From assembly GCF_001458335.1 (NCBI RefSeq), contig NZ_CYTO01000024.1:855867-888042 (forward strand): DNA of 32,176 nucleotides, written 5' to 3'. This document shows positions 15,526 through 23,517 of this stretch, piece by piece. Under the pieces are notes generated by a model, which saw only the letters and a program-made list of their open reading frames with translations, had not been told where the DNA came from and did not search any database. The position numbers were made by a program, and so were the translations under genes. Each line of letters begins with the position of its first letter. Position 1 is the stretch's first letter. This stretch comes from Cognatishimia activa. GTDB taxonomy: Bacteria; Pseudomonadota; Alphaproteobacteria; Rhodobacterales; Rhodobacteraceae.

Positions 15526-16307
15526 AAGTGATCACCGCGCCCCTCGCCCATCTGGGTCGTGCTGTGCTAGCGTTGCTGGCCATCACCGGGCGCGTGACGA
15601 TCTTTGCCTCTGACGGCATTAGCCACTTTTTCCGCCCGCCGTTTTACTGGCGCGAGTTTTTGGTCGCTTTGGGTCAAATCGGTTGGCTCTCTCTGCCGGT
15701 CGTCGGCCTCACCGCGTTTTTCACTGGCGGCGCGCTGGCATTGCAAATCTACGCAGGTGGTGCGCGTTTCTCTGCCGAAGCGGTGGTGCCGCAGATCGTG
15801 GCCATTGGCATGGTGCGCGAGCTTGGCCCGGTTCTCGTTGGCCTTATGATTGCCGCGCGTGTGACGAGTTCGATCGCCGCAGAAATCGCGACCATGAAAG
15901 TGACCGAGCAAATCGACGCTTTGGTGACCCTTTCCACGCATCCGATGAAATACCTCACCGCACCACGTGTGCTGGCCGCTTTGCTGGTGGTGCCATTGCT
16001 GGTTGGCGTGGGTGACATTATCGGCATCTTTGGTGGCTACGTGGTCGGCACCCAGCAGCTGGGATTTAACCCAGCCAGCTATATCAAGAACACCGTGGAC
16101 TTCCTTGAATTCACCGATGTCTTCAGTTCGATGGTCAAAGGCTGCGTGTTTGGCGGCATCGCGGCCACGATGGGCTGCTACTTTGGCATGCAGTCCGGGC
16201 GCGGCGCGCAAGGGGTTGGGCAAGCAACTAAAGCGTCTGTGCAAGCCGCTGCCGTTCTTATTCTGGCGGCCAACTTCCTGCTCACTTCGGTGTTTTTCTC
16301 ATCATGA
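15522..16307 (+). CDS. mlaE: MlaE-type ABC transporter permease
   Basis: The inner-membrane permease of a phospholipid (Mla/MCE) transporter, 261 residues. The MlaE core is clear: a long N-terminal amphipathic region, then helices around [22 protein letters not shown] (start near residue 55), the conserved [21 protein letters not shown] and [24 protein letters not shown] (the coupling region), and [15 protein letters not shown]. It overlaps alr by 4 bp upstream and mlaF by 4 bp downstream. The MCE protein (MlaD) that normally completes the complex is not in this window, so it is presumably encoded elsewhere. Confidence 0.93.
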   Translation: MKVITAPLAHLGRAVLALLAITGRVTIFASDGISHFFRPPFYWREFLVALGQIGWLSLPVVGLTAFFTGGALALQIYAGGARFSAEAVVPQIVAIGMVRELGPVLVGLMIAARVTSSIAAEIATMKVTEQIDALVTLSTHPMKYLTAPRVLAALLVVPLLVGVGDIIGIFGGYVVGTQQLGFNPASYIKNTVDFLEFTDVFSSMVKGCVFGGIAATMGCYFGMQSGRGAQGVGQATKASVQAAAVLILAANFLLTSVFFSS

Positions 16308-17062
16308 TCACACTTGAGAATGTTCATAAATCCTTTGGCCCCAAGAAGGTCCTGCAAGGGGTTAATCTCGAGATCCCAAAGGGTGAATCCATGGTGATCA
16401 TCGGCGGGTCGGGCACAGGGAAATCAGTGATGCTGAAATCTGTGCTTGGGCTCGTCACACCAGACAAAGGCACGATTACGGTTGATGGCCAAGATGTGAC
16501 AAACGCCCAAAGCAGCAAAGAACGGGACGCGTTTCTTGCCCGTTTTGGCATGTTGTTTCAAGGCGGCGCGCTGTTTGACTCGATGAAAGTCTGGGAAAAC
16601 GTCGCCTTTCGCCTGCTTCGCGGTTCATTGAAGAAGCCGCTTGCAGAGGCCCGCTCGATCTCAATTGAGAAACTGCGCCGCGTCGGCCTCTCCCCAGATG
16701 TGGCCGATCTTTATCCGTCAGAACTCTCAGGCGGCATGCAAAAACGTGTCGGCCTCGCCCGCGCGATTGCGGCGGAACCAGAGATCATCTTCTTTGATGA
16801 ACCCACCACCGGCCTTGATCCGATCATGTCCGGCGTGATCAATGATTTGATCCGCGAAATCGTGGTGGAAATGGGCGCAACAGCCATGACCATCACCCAT
16901 GATATGACCTCGGTACGTGCCATCGCGGACAAGGTGGCCATGCTGCATAATGGCGTCATTCAGTGGACTGGTCCGATTGTTCAGATGGATGAAAGTGGCG
17001 ATCCACATCTGGATCAATTCACCCACGGGCGCGCTGACGGGCCGATTGAATCCATCCGTTAA
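16304..17062 (+). CDS. mlaF: MlaF-type ABC transporter ATP-binding protein
   Basis: The cytoplasmic ATPase partner of MlaE in retrograde or anterograde phospholipid transport, 252 residues. Walker A GGSGTGKS is at 34-41, the ABC signature LSGGMQKR at 141-148, Walker B IIFFDEPTTGLDP from 161, and the switch histidine lies in TITHD. The LSGGMQKRVGLARA form is typical of the MlaF/Ttg2A group. Start ATG overlaps the mlaE stop (ATGA). The gene is last in the alr-mlaE-mlaF unit; 131 bp without an obvious terminator follow. Confidence 0.94.
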   Translation: MITLENVHKSFGPKKVLQGVNLEIPKGESMVIIGGSGTGKSVMLKSVLGLVTPDKGTITVDGQDVTNAQSSKERDAFLARFGMLFQGGALFDSMKVWENVAFRLLRGSLKKPLAEARSISIEKLRRVGLSPDVADLYPSELSGGMQKRVGLARAIAAEPEIIFFDEPTTGLDPIMSGVINDLIREIVVEMGATAMTITHDMTSVRAIADKVAMLHNGVIQWTGPIVQMDESGDPHLDQFTHGRADGPIESIR

Positions 17063-17142
17063 TTTCGGCATTTTTGGCTACTGTTTCGCGTCCAGAAACA
17101 AAGCCTCACCGCGCAACGCACTGTCTCTAAACAAAATTTTAC

Positions 17143-17158
17143 TTAACAAAACCTTAAC
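17143..17158. promoter_or_regulatory. CtrA-type binding motif TTAA-N7-TTAAC
   Basis: TTAA at 17143-17146 and TTAAC at 17154-17158 are separated by exactly 7 nt, the full consensus of the alphaproteobacterial response regulator CtrA. It lies 36 bp upstream of the coiled-coil protein start at 17194, in a promoter position. Confidence 0.6.
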
Positions 17159-17193
17159 CAAATGGGATGATAGCCCATTAAGGGGACATTTTC

Positions 17194-17997
17194 ATGGTTA
17201 ACGGTTTTAACAGTTTTGCACTGTCAGTAGTGCGTGGATTACAGTCATTAGCATTGGTTTGTTTGGTCGCCGCAGCGTTGGCGATGGGACTTTGGACGTC
17301 CCTATCAGCCTTCGGGGTTTGGCCATGGTTGGTTGCTGATATTTCCCTTGGCGACACGGCGCTTACGAATGCTGGGCTCTATATCCAGATCGGTCTAACG
17401 GCTGTGACAATTGGCCTTTGCGTTTTCTTACCCGCCAATGCGCGGATCATGAAACTGGAGCAATCCCACCGGAAGTTTTCTGTTGATATGGAAGACATCG
17501 TGCGGGCCTATCAGATCAGCCATCAGTCTGATCGCAAAGGAATTTTTGCGCTTTCCAAAGAATTTGATTCCGTGCGGGAACGTCTGCTGCATCTGCGCGA
17601 ACACCCAGACCTTGGGGATCTAGAACCAGAGATTTTGGACATCGCAGCGCAGATGTCTTTTCAGTCTCGCGACCTTGCGCAGATCTATTCCAAAGAAAAG
17701 GTCGATCGCGCCTATCAATTCCTGACCCATCGTCAAGAAGAGGCCGATAAAATGGCGGATCGGCTGGCCGCTGCGCGTCAGACTTGCGACGAGTTGCGCC
17801 GATGGCTTGAGGACGTGGAAGCGGAAGAACGTATCGCTGCGCAACAGATCACACGCCTAGAATCAGATTTGATGGAGCTTCTGCCAAGCATTGGCTATGA
17901 GCTGGATGGTGACCCAAATGTCGTCAAGCTCGAGACAATGAAAAGCAGCGACAACGGCAAAGACGCGGACAAAAATCGCCCGAAGCGTCTCAGTTAA
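17194..17997 (+). CDS. Membrane-anchored coiled-coil protein of unknown function
   Basis: I recall homologues as conserved uncharacterised Rhodobacteraceae proteins, sometimes labelled DNA repair protein without clear basis. The 267 residues hold two transmembrane helices (about 13-40 and 63-84) with a short periplasmic loop, then a long cytoplasmic part. That part has conserved-looking segments (VRAYQISHQSDRKGIFALS, FDSVRERL.LREHPDL) and a heptad-rich coiled coil around 170-232. The C-terminal 25 residues are polar and probably disordered. ATG at 17194 is preceded by AGGGGA about 9 nt upstream. A full CtrA motif just upstream suggests cell-cycle or motility-type control (inference). Confidence 0.75.
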   Translation: MVNGFNSFALSVVRGLQSLALVCLVAAALAMGLWTSLSAFGVWPWLVADISLGDTALTNAGLYIQIGLTAVTIGLCVFLPANARIMKLEQSHRKFSVDMEDIVRAYQISHQSDRKGIFALSKEFDSVRERLLHLREHPDLGDLEPEILDIAAQMSFQSRDLAQIYSKEKVDRAYQFLTHRQEEADKMADRLAAARQTCDELRRWLEDVEAEERIAAQQITRLESDLMELLPSIGYELDGDPNVVKLETMKSSDNGKDADKNRPKRLS

Positions 17998-18029
17998 TTT
18001 TTTTCACCGTGAAAACCGCGCATTCAGCG

Positions 18030-18058
18030 CTTAGGTAGGCGAAAGCAAACCTAAGGAG
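18030..18058 (+). promoter_or_regulatory. Inverted repeat overlapping the Shine-Dalgarno of the PqiA-like gene
   Basis: CTTAGGT (18030-18036) and ACCTAAG (18049-18055) form a perfect 7-bp stem with a 12-nt loop. The right arm includes the first three bases of AAGGAG (18053-18058), the ribosome binding site 5 nt before the ATG at 18064. The hairpin could limit translation. Confidence 0.45.
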
Positions 18059-18063
18059 AGCTG

Positions 18064-18489
18064 ATGCTGCGCTATATGAATCTTGTCTTGCTGATCCTCT
18101 TTCCGATCAGCTGGTTTGCGCCGCTTATGCGAGCGGGGATCTTGCCGCTTTTCGGGCTTTCGGAAATCTCAGTTGTCTCTGGGCTGATAGAGCTTTTTCA
18201 AAGCGACATTTTACTGGCGCTCGTCGTATTTCTCTTCGCTTTGGTGGCCCCGATCGCCAAAACCATTGGCCTTGCTCTGATCCACTTCAACCGTATGTCA
18301 GCACGCGCGAAACCGGTGTTTGAAATCCTTGGCAAACTGGCGATGGCCGACGTTTTCTTGATCGCGCTTTATATCGTTATCGTCAAAGGCGTTGGCCTTG
18401 CCCATGTAGAAACCGCATGGGGGCTTTATCTGTTTACGGGCTGCATTTTGACCTCTTTTGCCATTAGCCATTTGACGCGCCCCGAATAA
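18064..18489 (+). CDS. PqiA-like (paraquat-inducible protein A family) membrane protein
   Basis: A 141-residue membrane protein with four predicted helices (about 5-25, 50-75, 88-110, 115-138). KTIGLALIH, LGKLAMADVFLIALYIV and the hydrophobic arrangement resemble one PqiA domain. PqiA proteins work with MCE-type lipid transport systems in the envelope of other bacteria, which fits the nearby mlaEF. E. coli PqiA has two such domains and is three times longer; this is a single-domain form. AAGGAG gives a strong ribosome binding site 5 nt before the ATG. radA follows after 16 bp, probably on the same mRNA. Confidence 0.75.
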   Translation: MLRYMNLVLLILFPISWFAPLMRAGILPLFGLSEISVVSGLIELFQSDILLALVVFLFALVAPIAKTIGLALIHFNRMSARAKPVFEILGKLAMADVFLIALYIVIVKGVGLAHVETAWGLYLFTGCILTSFAISHLTRPE

Positions 18490-18505
18490 GGGGTAAAACG
18501 AGAAC

Positions 18506-19873
18506 ATGGCAAAGGCAAAAACCTCTTATTCGTGCTCGGCCTGCGGGGCAGTCTTCAACAAATGGTCCGGGCGCTGTGACGCTTGTGGCGAGTGGAATTG
18601 TATTTCTGAAGATACAGGCATTTCCGCGGGACCAAGCGCAGCAACCTTGGGAAATTCCAAGGGTAAGTCTGTTCATTTGACGGATTTGCGGACCGAAGAA
18701 ACGCCACCGCCGCGCACCTTATCTGGGCTGGCAGAATTGGACCGTGTTTTAGGAGGCGGATTGGTACCTGCTTCTGCAATTTTGGTTGGGGGCGATCCGG
18801 GTATTGGTAAATCCACGCTGCTTTTACAGGCCGCTGCAGAATTCGCCCGTAAAGGCCTGAAAACAATTTATGTTTCCGGTGAAGAAGCAAGCGCGCAGGT
18901 CCGCATGCGGGCCCAGCGTCTGGACCTGACGGACGCGCCGGTGCAACTCGCTGCTGAAACCAACCTGCGCGATATCTTGACCACTCTGGATCAGGAAAAA
19001 CCGCAACTGGCGATCATCGACTCCATTCAAACCATGTGGTCAGACAATGTGGGGTCTGCCCCCGGTTCTGTCAGTCAGGTGCGCGCCGCGGCCCATGAGC
19101 TGACGTCATACGCCAAACGCAAAAACATGGCCGTGATCATCGTCGGCCACGTCACCAAAGAGGGCCAAATCGCCGGTCCCCGTGTGGTCGAACATATGGT
19201 CGACACGGTGCTTTATTTTGAAGGAGAACGTGGCCACCAGTTCCGCGTCCTTCGCGCGGTGAAAAACCGGTTTGGCGCTGCCGACGAAATCGGCGTCTTC
19301 GAAATGACGGGCCGGGGTCTCTCGGAAGTCACCAACCCATCCGCATTGTTCTTATCTGAACGCGGCACCCCTGCCCCCGGCTCTGTGGTCTTTGCAGGCA
19401 TCGAAGGCACGCGCCCTGTATTGGTCGAACTACAAGCGCTCGTCGCCCCAAGCCCCCACGCCCAACCCCGCCGCGCGGTGGTGGGATGGGACAGCAGCCG
19501 CCTTGCAATGATCCTTGCGGTGCTCGAAGCCCGCTGCGGCATCCCATTCACCGGGCTCGACGTTTACCTCAACGTTGCAGGTGGCATGAAAATCAATGAG
19601 CCGGCCGCAGATCTTGCAGTCGCCGCCGCGCTTCTGTCAGCACGAGAAGACGCGAGCATCCCTGCTGATACTGTCGTTTTCGGCGAAATCTCCCTCTCTG
19701 GTGCCTTAAGGCCCGTGTCCCAAACAGAAAATAGGTTGAAAGAAGCCCAAAAACTTGGTTTCACGTCTGCAATAGCTCCGAAAGGTGGCAAATCCCCGAG
19801 CGTGGCAGGCATGGCGCTCAACCAACTGGCGGATTTGACGCAATTTGTGGGCGACACATTCGGCGCGGGATAG
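18506..19873 (+). CDS. radA: DNA repair protein RadA
   Basis: RadA helps process recombination intermediates by driving branch migration with RecA. The 455 residues show the N-terminal zinc finger (C10, C13, C24, C27), a RecA-like ATPase with Walker A GGDPGIGKST at 95-104, the RadA-specific KNRFG motif at 253-257, and a C-terminal Lon-protease-like domain (GLDVYLNVAGGMKINEPAADLAV and following). The length is typical. It follows the PqiA-like gene by 16 bp, and cvpA starts 37 bp after its stop. No LexA-type site is evident immediately upstream. Confidence 0.97.
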   Translation: MAKAKTSYSCSACGAVFNKWSGRCDACGEWNCISEDTGISAGPSAATLGNSKGKSVHLTDLRTEETPPPRTLSGLAELDRVLGGGLVPASAILVGGDPGIGKSTLLLQAAAEFARKGLKTIYVSGEEASAQVRMRAQRLDLTDAPVQLAAETNLRDILTTLDQEKPQLAIIDSIQTMWSDNVGSAPGSVSQVRAAAHELTSYAKRKNMAVIIVGHVTKEGQIAGPRVVEHMVDTVLYFEGERGHQFRVLRAVKNRFGAADEIGVFEMTGRGLSEVTNPSALFLSERGTPAPGSVVFAGIEGTRPVLVELQALVAPSPHAQPRRAVVGWDSSRLAMILAVLEARCGIPFTGLDVYLNVAGGMKINEPAADLAVAAALLSAREDASIPADTVVFGEISLSGALRPVSQTENRLKEAQKLGFTSAIAPKGGKSPSVAGMALNQLADLTQFVGDTFGAG

Positions 19874-19910
19874 GCGCTCGATACAAAGAGCCGAGAGGGA
19901 CAGAAGACCA

Positions 19911-20465
19911 ATGGAAGGTTTCACCATCATCGACGCGGTTGTGGCCGGCGTTATAATTCTGTCGGCTTTGCTGGCATATTCTCGCGGCTTGGTGCGCGAA
20001 GGCATGGCCATTCTGGGTTGGGTCGCTGCGGCGGTTCTGGCCTTTATCTTTGCCCCATCGGGGGGGCCTCCGGTGAAAGAGATCCCGGTTGTGGGCGAGT
20101 TCCTTGCCGATAGCTGTGAGTTGGCGATGATTGCCGCCGCCGGTGCAGTCTTTGCGGGCGCGCTGGTGCTAGTGTCTTTCTTTACGCCACTCTTTTCATC
20201 ATTGGTACAACGCTCCGCCCTCGGCGGACTGGACCAAGGCCTTGGTTTCCTATTCGGCGTCCTTCGCGGCATCCTTTTGGTGGCTGTGGCCTTCTTTGTT
20301 TACGAGACAGTTGTGACAAGCCAAGACATTGCCATGGTGGATGACAGCCGCTCTGCCGCAGTCTTTGCGCGGGTCACTGGGCAGATCGAAGATCGCAACC
20401 CGACAGAAGCTCTTGGCTGGGTCACTCAGCAATATGAGGAATTGGTAGGCAACTGCAGCCAGTAA
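19911..20465 (+). CDS. cvpA: CvpA family membrane protein
   Basis: A 184-residue inner-membrane protein of the CvpA family, linked in E. coli to colicin V production and to a locus with purF. The start MEGFTIIDAVVAGVIILSAL and the GLVREGMAILGWV segment are characteristic, as are about four helices and the FGVLRGILLVAVAFF region. ATG at 19911 fits the family N-terminus; the open frame reaches back to 19845 over the end of radA but the extension is charged and not family-like. A terminator follows at 20488. The cvpA-purF order is conserved in many proteobacteria, and here purF lies 377 bp downstream. Confidence 0.92.
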   Translation: MEGFTIIDAVVAGVIILSALLAYSRGLVREGMAILGWVAAAVLAFIFAPSGGPPVKEIPVVGEFLADSCELAMIAAAGAVFAGALVLVSFFTPLFSSLVQRSALGGLDQGLGFLFGVLRGILLVAVAFFVYETVVTSQDIAMVDDSRSAAVFARVTGQIEDRNPTEALGWVTQQYEELVGNCSQ

Positions 20466-20487
20466 CACATCCTTAAACGGGTATTTG

Positions 20488-20520
20488 GCGGGGCTTTCAC
20501 ATCGAAAGCCTCGCTTTTTT
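20488..20520 (+). terminator. Intrinsic terminator of the radA-cvpA unit
   Basis: An 11-bp stem with one G-U pair (GCGGGGCTTTC at 20488-20498, GAAAGCCTCGC at 20504-20514) with a 5-nt loop is followed by six T. It separates cvpA from the purF leader. Confidence 0.9.
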
Positions 20521-20842
20521 ATGCGCTGCGACGCTTTTTCTAACCGGTGCAAAAAGGTTTGTGTTAGTTTCGTGACAAGACCGGCGCAACCCTCTAAGAG
20601 GTGGCCAGCGAGATGAACGGATTCGGAGCACCCTCCTTGTCAAGCCAGTGTCAGACTGCCCACGCAACTCACGGACATCCGTCCGGTCGCGTTGCTGCAT
20701 CTTATGGCACCATCTTTGACATGAAGACTGTTACCGCTAAACACCTCCGCCCTATCCAGCACCTGCCCGTTTCGCGCAGGTGTTTTTTATTGGACGCTCG
20801 CTTAGACGACAGAACTACACCCCTTGAAATTGGAGCCAGCGC
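20521..20842 (+). ncRNA. Structured purF leader or small RNA candidate
   Basis: This 322-bp stretch between two terminators has no clear gene. It contains CCTC-TAA-GAGG (20591-20601), then a hairpin with an inner CGGAC-ATCC-GTCCG stem flanked by GCAAC and GTTGC (20664-20695), and ends in an intrinsic terminator at 20760-20788. Either a small RNA of roughly 200 nt is made here, or purF is controlled by a terminating leader. An 85-codon open frame (GTG at 20601) crosses the terminator and ends inside purF; it could be a leader peptide but looks non-coding. I recognise no Rfam family in it. Confidence 0.4.
20760..20788 (+). terminator. Intrinsic terminator just upstream of purF
   Basis: CACCTGC (20760-20766) and GCAGGTG (20776-20782) form a perfect 7-bp stem with a 9-nt loop followed by six T. 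It ends 54 nt before the purF ATG, with no good promoter in between, so it may act as an attenuator or end a small RNA. Confidence 0.85.
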
Positions 20843-22351
20843 ATGTGCGGCATTCTAGGCATCTCTAATCGCAACAGCGATGTTTTTGCAGAACTCTATG
20901 ACGGATTGCTGATGCTGCAACACCGAGGCCAGGACGCTTCGGGCATGGTCACCTATAACGGCGAATTCTTCCGCGAGAAGAAAGCCAATGGTCTGGTGAA
21001 AGACGTATTTGGCCCGGAGCAAGCTGAAATGCTGACAGGCCGCACCGGTATTGGCCACGTCCGTTACCCAACCGCTGGCTCACTATCTGCCGCTGAAGCG
21101 CAGCCATTCTTTGTGAATGCGCCTTACGGCATCTACCTGGTCCACAACGGCAACATCACCAACACTGAAGAGCAACGCTCTAAAGTGACTGGGAAGTATA
21201 GCCGCCATCTTCGGACCACCTCTGACTCTGAAATCATGCTGAACGTGCTGGCCGACAAGGTCTTTGATGCGATCAAAGTGAACGGCAATGACGACCCCGT
21301 CCGCAACTTGTTTGCAGGTGTGAAAATGATGATGGAGCGCATCCAAGGCGCCTATTCTGTCATCACTATGGTCGCAGGGGTTGGGATGCTGGCTTTCCGC
21401 GACCCGCATGGCATCCGTCCCCTGTCTGTGGCCCATCGCACAAACAGCACAGGTGGCGACGATTATGCATTCGCCTCAGAAGATGTGGCGTTTGACATCA
21501 ACGGTTTCAAAAAGCTGCGCGACGTAAAACCGGGTGAAGCGATCCTGATCGACTTGGACGGCAAGATGCACACGTTCCAAGCGGCAGAAGGTGACCTGAC
21601 CCCATGCATCTTTGAATATGTTTATCTCGCACGTCCTGATTCTGTTCTGGACGGAATCTCTGTCTACAAATCCCAGATCCGCATGGGTCAAACGCTCGCA
21701 AAACAAATCCAAGAACTCGACTTGGAGATCGACAGCATCATCCCGGTGCCTGACTCCGCGCGCCCTGTGGCACTAGAGGTGTCAAACGCGACTGGCATTC
21801 GTTACCGCGAAGGTCTGGTGAAGAACCGCTATGTGGGGCGGACCTTCATCATGCCGGGCCAAGAAGAACGCCAAAAATCCGTGCGCCGCAAATTGAACGC
21901 CGTGTCGCTCGAGTTCAAAGACAAGAACGTTCTGCTGATCGACGATTCCATCGTACGCGGCAACACGATTAAAAAGATCGTTCAGATGTGCCGCGACGCG
22001 GGCGCAAAGAAAGTCTATGTGGCGAGCGCCTCTCCTCCGGTGAAATACCCGAACGTCTATGGCATCGACATGCCAACGAAACACGAGTTGATTGCCAATG
22101 GCCGCGAGATTGAAGAAATCCGCGAAGAACTGGGCTGTGACGCCTTGATCTATCAGCGCCTCGAAGATCTGGTTTGGGCGGCCCAAGAGGGTAACCCAGA
22201 GATCAAGCATTTCGATTGCTCATGTTTTGATGGCAATTACATCACTGGGTCCGTGTCTGATGCCTATCTGGATCAGCTGGAACAAAGCACTCGTGTGAGC
22301 GCAAAAATCAATGACATGCCTTCACCCAAGAAGGTTGCGAAAATCGCTTAA
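20843..22351 (+). CDS. purF: Amidophosphoribosyltransferase
   Basis: It catalyses the first committed step of purine synthesis, making phosphoribosylamine from PRPP and glutamine. The 502-residue protein starts MCGILGI, with Cys2 as the glutaminase nucleophile after Met removal, so there is no propeptide. The glutaminase domain carries GIGHVRYPTAG and HNGNITN. The phosphoribosyltransferase domain carries VLLIDDSIVRGNT. Length and form match the E. coli type, without the Fe-S cluster of the Bacillus type. GGAG lies 7 nt before the start. A terminator sits 54 nt upstream, and the stop overlaps the next gene's start (TAATG). Confidence 0.97.
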   Translation: MCGILGISNRNSDVFAELYDGLLMLQHRGQDASGMVTYNGEFFREKKANGLVKDVFGPEQAEMLTGRTGIGHVRYPTAGSLSAAEAQPFFVNAPYGIYLVHNGNITNTEEQRSKVTGKYSRHLRTTSDSEIMLNVLADKVFDAIKVNGNDDPVRNLFAGVKMMMERIQGAYSVITMVAGVGMLAFRDPHGIRPLSVAHRTNSTGGDDYAFASEDVAFDINGFKKLRDVKPGEAILIDLDGKMHTFQAAEGDLTPCIFEYVYLARPDSVLDGISVYKSQIRMGQTLAKQIQELDLEIDSIIPVPDSARPVALEVSNATGIRYREGLVKNRYVGRTFIMPGQEERQKSVRRKLNAVSLEFKDKNVLLIDDSIVRGNTIKKIVQMCRDAGAKKVYVASASPPVKYPNVYGIDMPTKHELIANGREIEEIREELGCDALIYQRLEDLVWAAQEGNPEIKHFDCSCFDGNYITGSVSDAYLDQLEQSTRVSAKINDMPSPKKVAKIA

Positions 22352-22818
22352 TGGCGGGCGGTCGTAACCCCATACGGTTTCGGCCGCACCATTTTCTGTG
22401 CGCGCTAGGCTTTGAAGGCAACGGCTATTCCAGCGCCTTCACCGCCAATATGAGCGACATTGTAGACGGTCGGTTGCGCAGCCCCGGTGGCGAGAACACC
22501 AAAATCACGGTTACTTTTGTGGCAGACAGCATTTGCACGCCCTGCCCTGAACGGCGCGGCTTGGGCTGTGTAAAGCTACACACAATCAAACAGTTGGATG
22601 AACGTCACGCCAAAGCGTTAGGGCTGCGCGATGGGCAATGCATCACTTGGGGCGATGCCCTCAAACGCATAAAGGCCAACGTCCCGCCTGGAAACCTTTC
22701 AACGCTCTGTCAGAACTGCCAATGGCTTGAATTGGGCGCGTGTGAAAACGCGTTGGAACGGTTGCATCAAGCCGAGCCTGTTCTCTCTAGTGCAACTGGA
22801 TCAGGCGAAAAGGCTTAA
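22351..22818 (+). CDS. DUF1284 cysteine-rich protein
   Basis: A 155-residue protein of the DUF1284 family, a putative iron-sulfur-binding group of unknown function. Typical motifs are IRFRPHHFLCALGFEGNGYS and FTANMSDIV. Cysteines occur as C17, CxxC in CTPCPERRGLGC, and CQNC followed by GAC near the C-terminus, enough for a metal cluster. The start ATG shares one base with the purF stop, so translation is coupled to purF. This suggests, but does not show, a link to purine synthesis. A 135-bp spacer follows with an imperfect hairpin (22822-22860; core AACGCT-N7-AGCGTT) that lacks a T-run. Confidence 0.82.
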   Translation: MAGGRNPIRFRPHHFLCALGFEGNGYSSAFTANMSDIVDGRLRSPGGENTKITVTFVADSICTPCPERRGLGCVKLHTIKQLDERHAKALGLRDGQCITWGDALKRIKANVPPGNLSTLCQNCQWLELGACENALERLHQAEPVLSSATGSGEKA

Positions 22819-22953
22819 AGTGACAAAAGAACGTAACGCTCTTTTCAAGCGTTTCTTGTCGACCTCATCCGCTTAAGCCGCTAAACCACGTCGGAACTTT
22901 TTGAGATTGCACTTCAGCCACGTCGCTGAACACCACGAAAGAAGGAAAACCAC

Positions 22954-23427
22954 ATGTCGATCACTGAGACCGAAATCACCGCTGCCACCAAAGTTTGGGG
23001 CGATGCCTTGGTTGCCGTTTCAAAGGCCTACGAGGAAGACGGGATCGACGGCGCGCGCGCAGTGGCTGAAGGCGCGCTGGATGCGGCCTACGGTTACAAC
23101 ATGGGGCCAGTGCTGTTTAAGCCAACACTGGCGGGCGGTGAGCAAACCTTCCGGACAACGCGCAAGGGTGCGCTGTCCTATTTCGTTGGTCACGACGAAG
23201 AATATCCAAACGACGGCGGTTTTGGCATCAAAGGCTGGCGTACAGTTGTCTTTGACACGGCCGCAACGTTTTCTGAAGGGGATGTCGCCATGTGGATGGG
23301 CTGGGTGACTTTCACTGACAAAGACGGAAACGTCACGAAAGTGGACAAGAGCTTTGGCTACAAAAAGGACGCTGAAGGCACAGTCCGCATCGTGTTGCAC
23401 CATTCCTCACTTCCCTATTCAGGATAA
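22954..23427 (+). CDS. NTF2/SnoaL-like protein of unknown function
   Basis: A 157-residue protein whose helix-strand pattern and C-terminal strands (AMWMGWVTFTDKDGNVTKV, then VRIVLHHSSLPYS) suggest an NTF2/SnoaL-like cone fold. The segments YGYNMGPVLFKPT and ALSYFVG are ones I recall from uncharacterised bacterial proteins, some mislabelled as phosphoribosyl-AMP cyclohydrolase; no HisI motif is visible here. There is no signal peptide in this form. GAAGGA lies 8 nt before the ATG, a good ribosome binding site. It has its own terminator at 23450, so it may be monocistronic. Confidence 0.68.
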   Translation: MSITETEITAATKVWGDALVAVSKAYEEDGIDGARAVAEGALDAAYGYNMGPVLFKPTLAGGEQTFRTTRKGALSYFVGHDEEYPNDGGFGIKGWRTVVFDTAATFSEGDVAMWMGWVTFTDKDGNVTKVDKSFGYKKDAEGTVRIVLHHSSLPYSG

Positions 23428-23449
23428 TCTCCAATCTTCCGCTTTTCAC

Positions 23450-23480
23450 AAGGCAGCCTGCGATTTGGGCTGCCTTTTTT
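23450..23480 (+). terminator. Intrinsic terminator of the NTF2-like gene
   Basis: AAGGCAGCC (23450-23458) and GGCTGCCTT (23468-23476) form a perfect 9-bp stem with a 9-nt loop, followed by T through 23480. Confidence 0.9.
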
Positions 23481-23517
23481 ATTAAGTAAAAATGGTCGTG
23501 TAGCCGTTACATAGGTC

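Noticed and set aside
20560-20760. tRNA, tmRNA, SRP RNA or 6S RNA in the purF leader
   Set aside because: No T-arm GGTTCGAATCC-type sequence, CCA end, SRP GGAA tetraloop region or large 6S-like bubble could be seen.
20601-20858. 85-codon open frame upstream of and overlapping purF
   Set aside because: It runs through an intrinsic terminator with no protein-like composition; kept only as a possible leader peptide in the findings, not as a gene.
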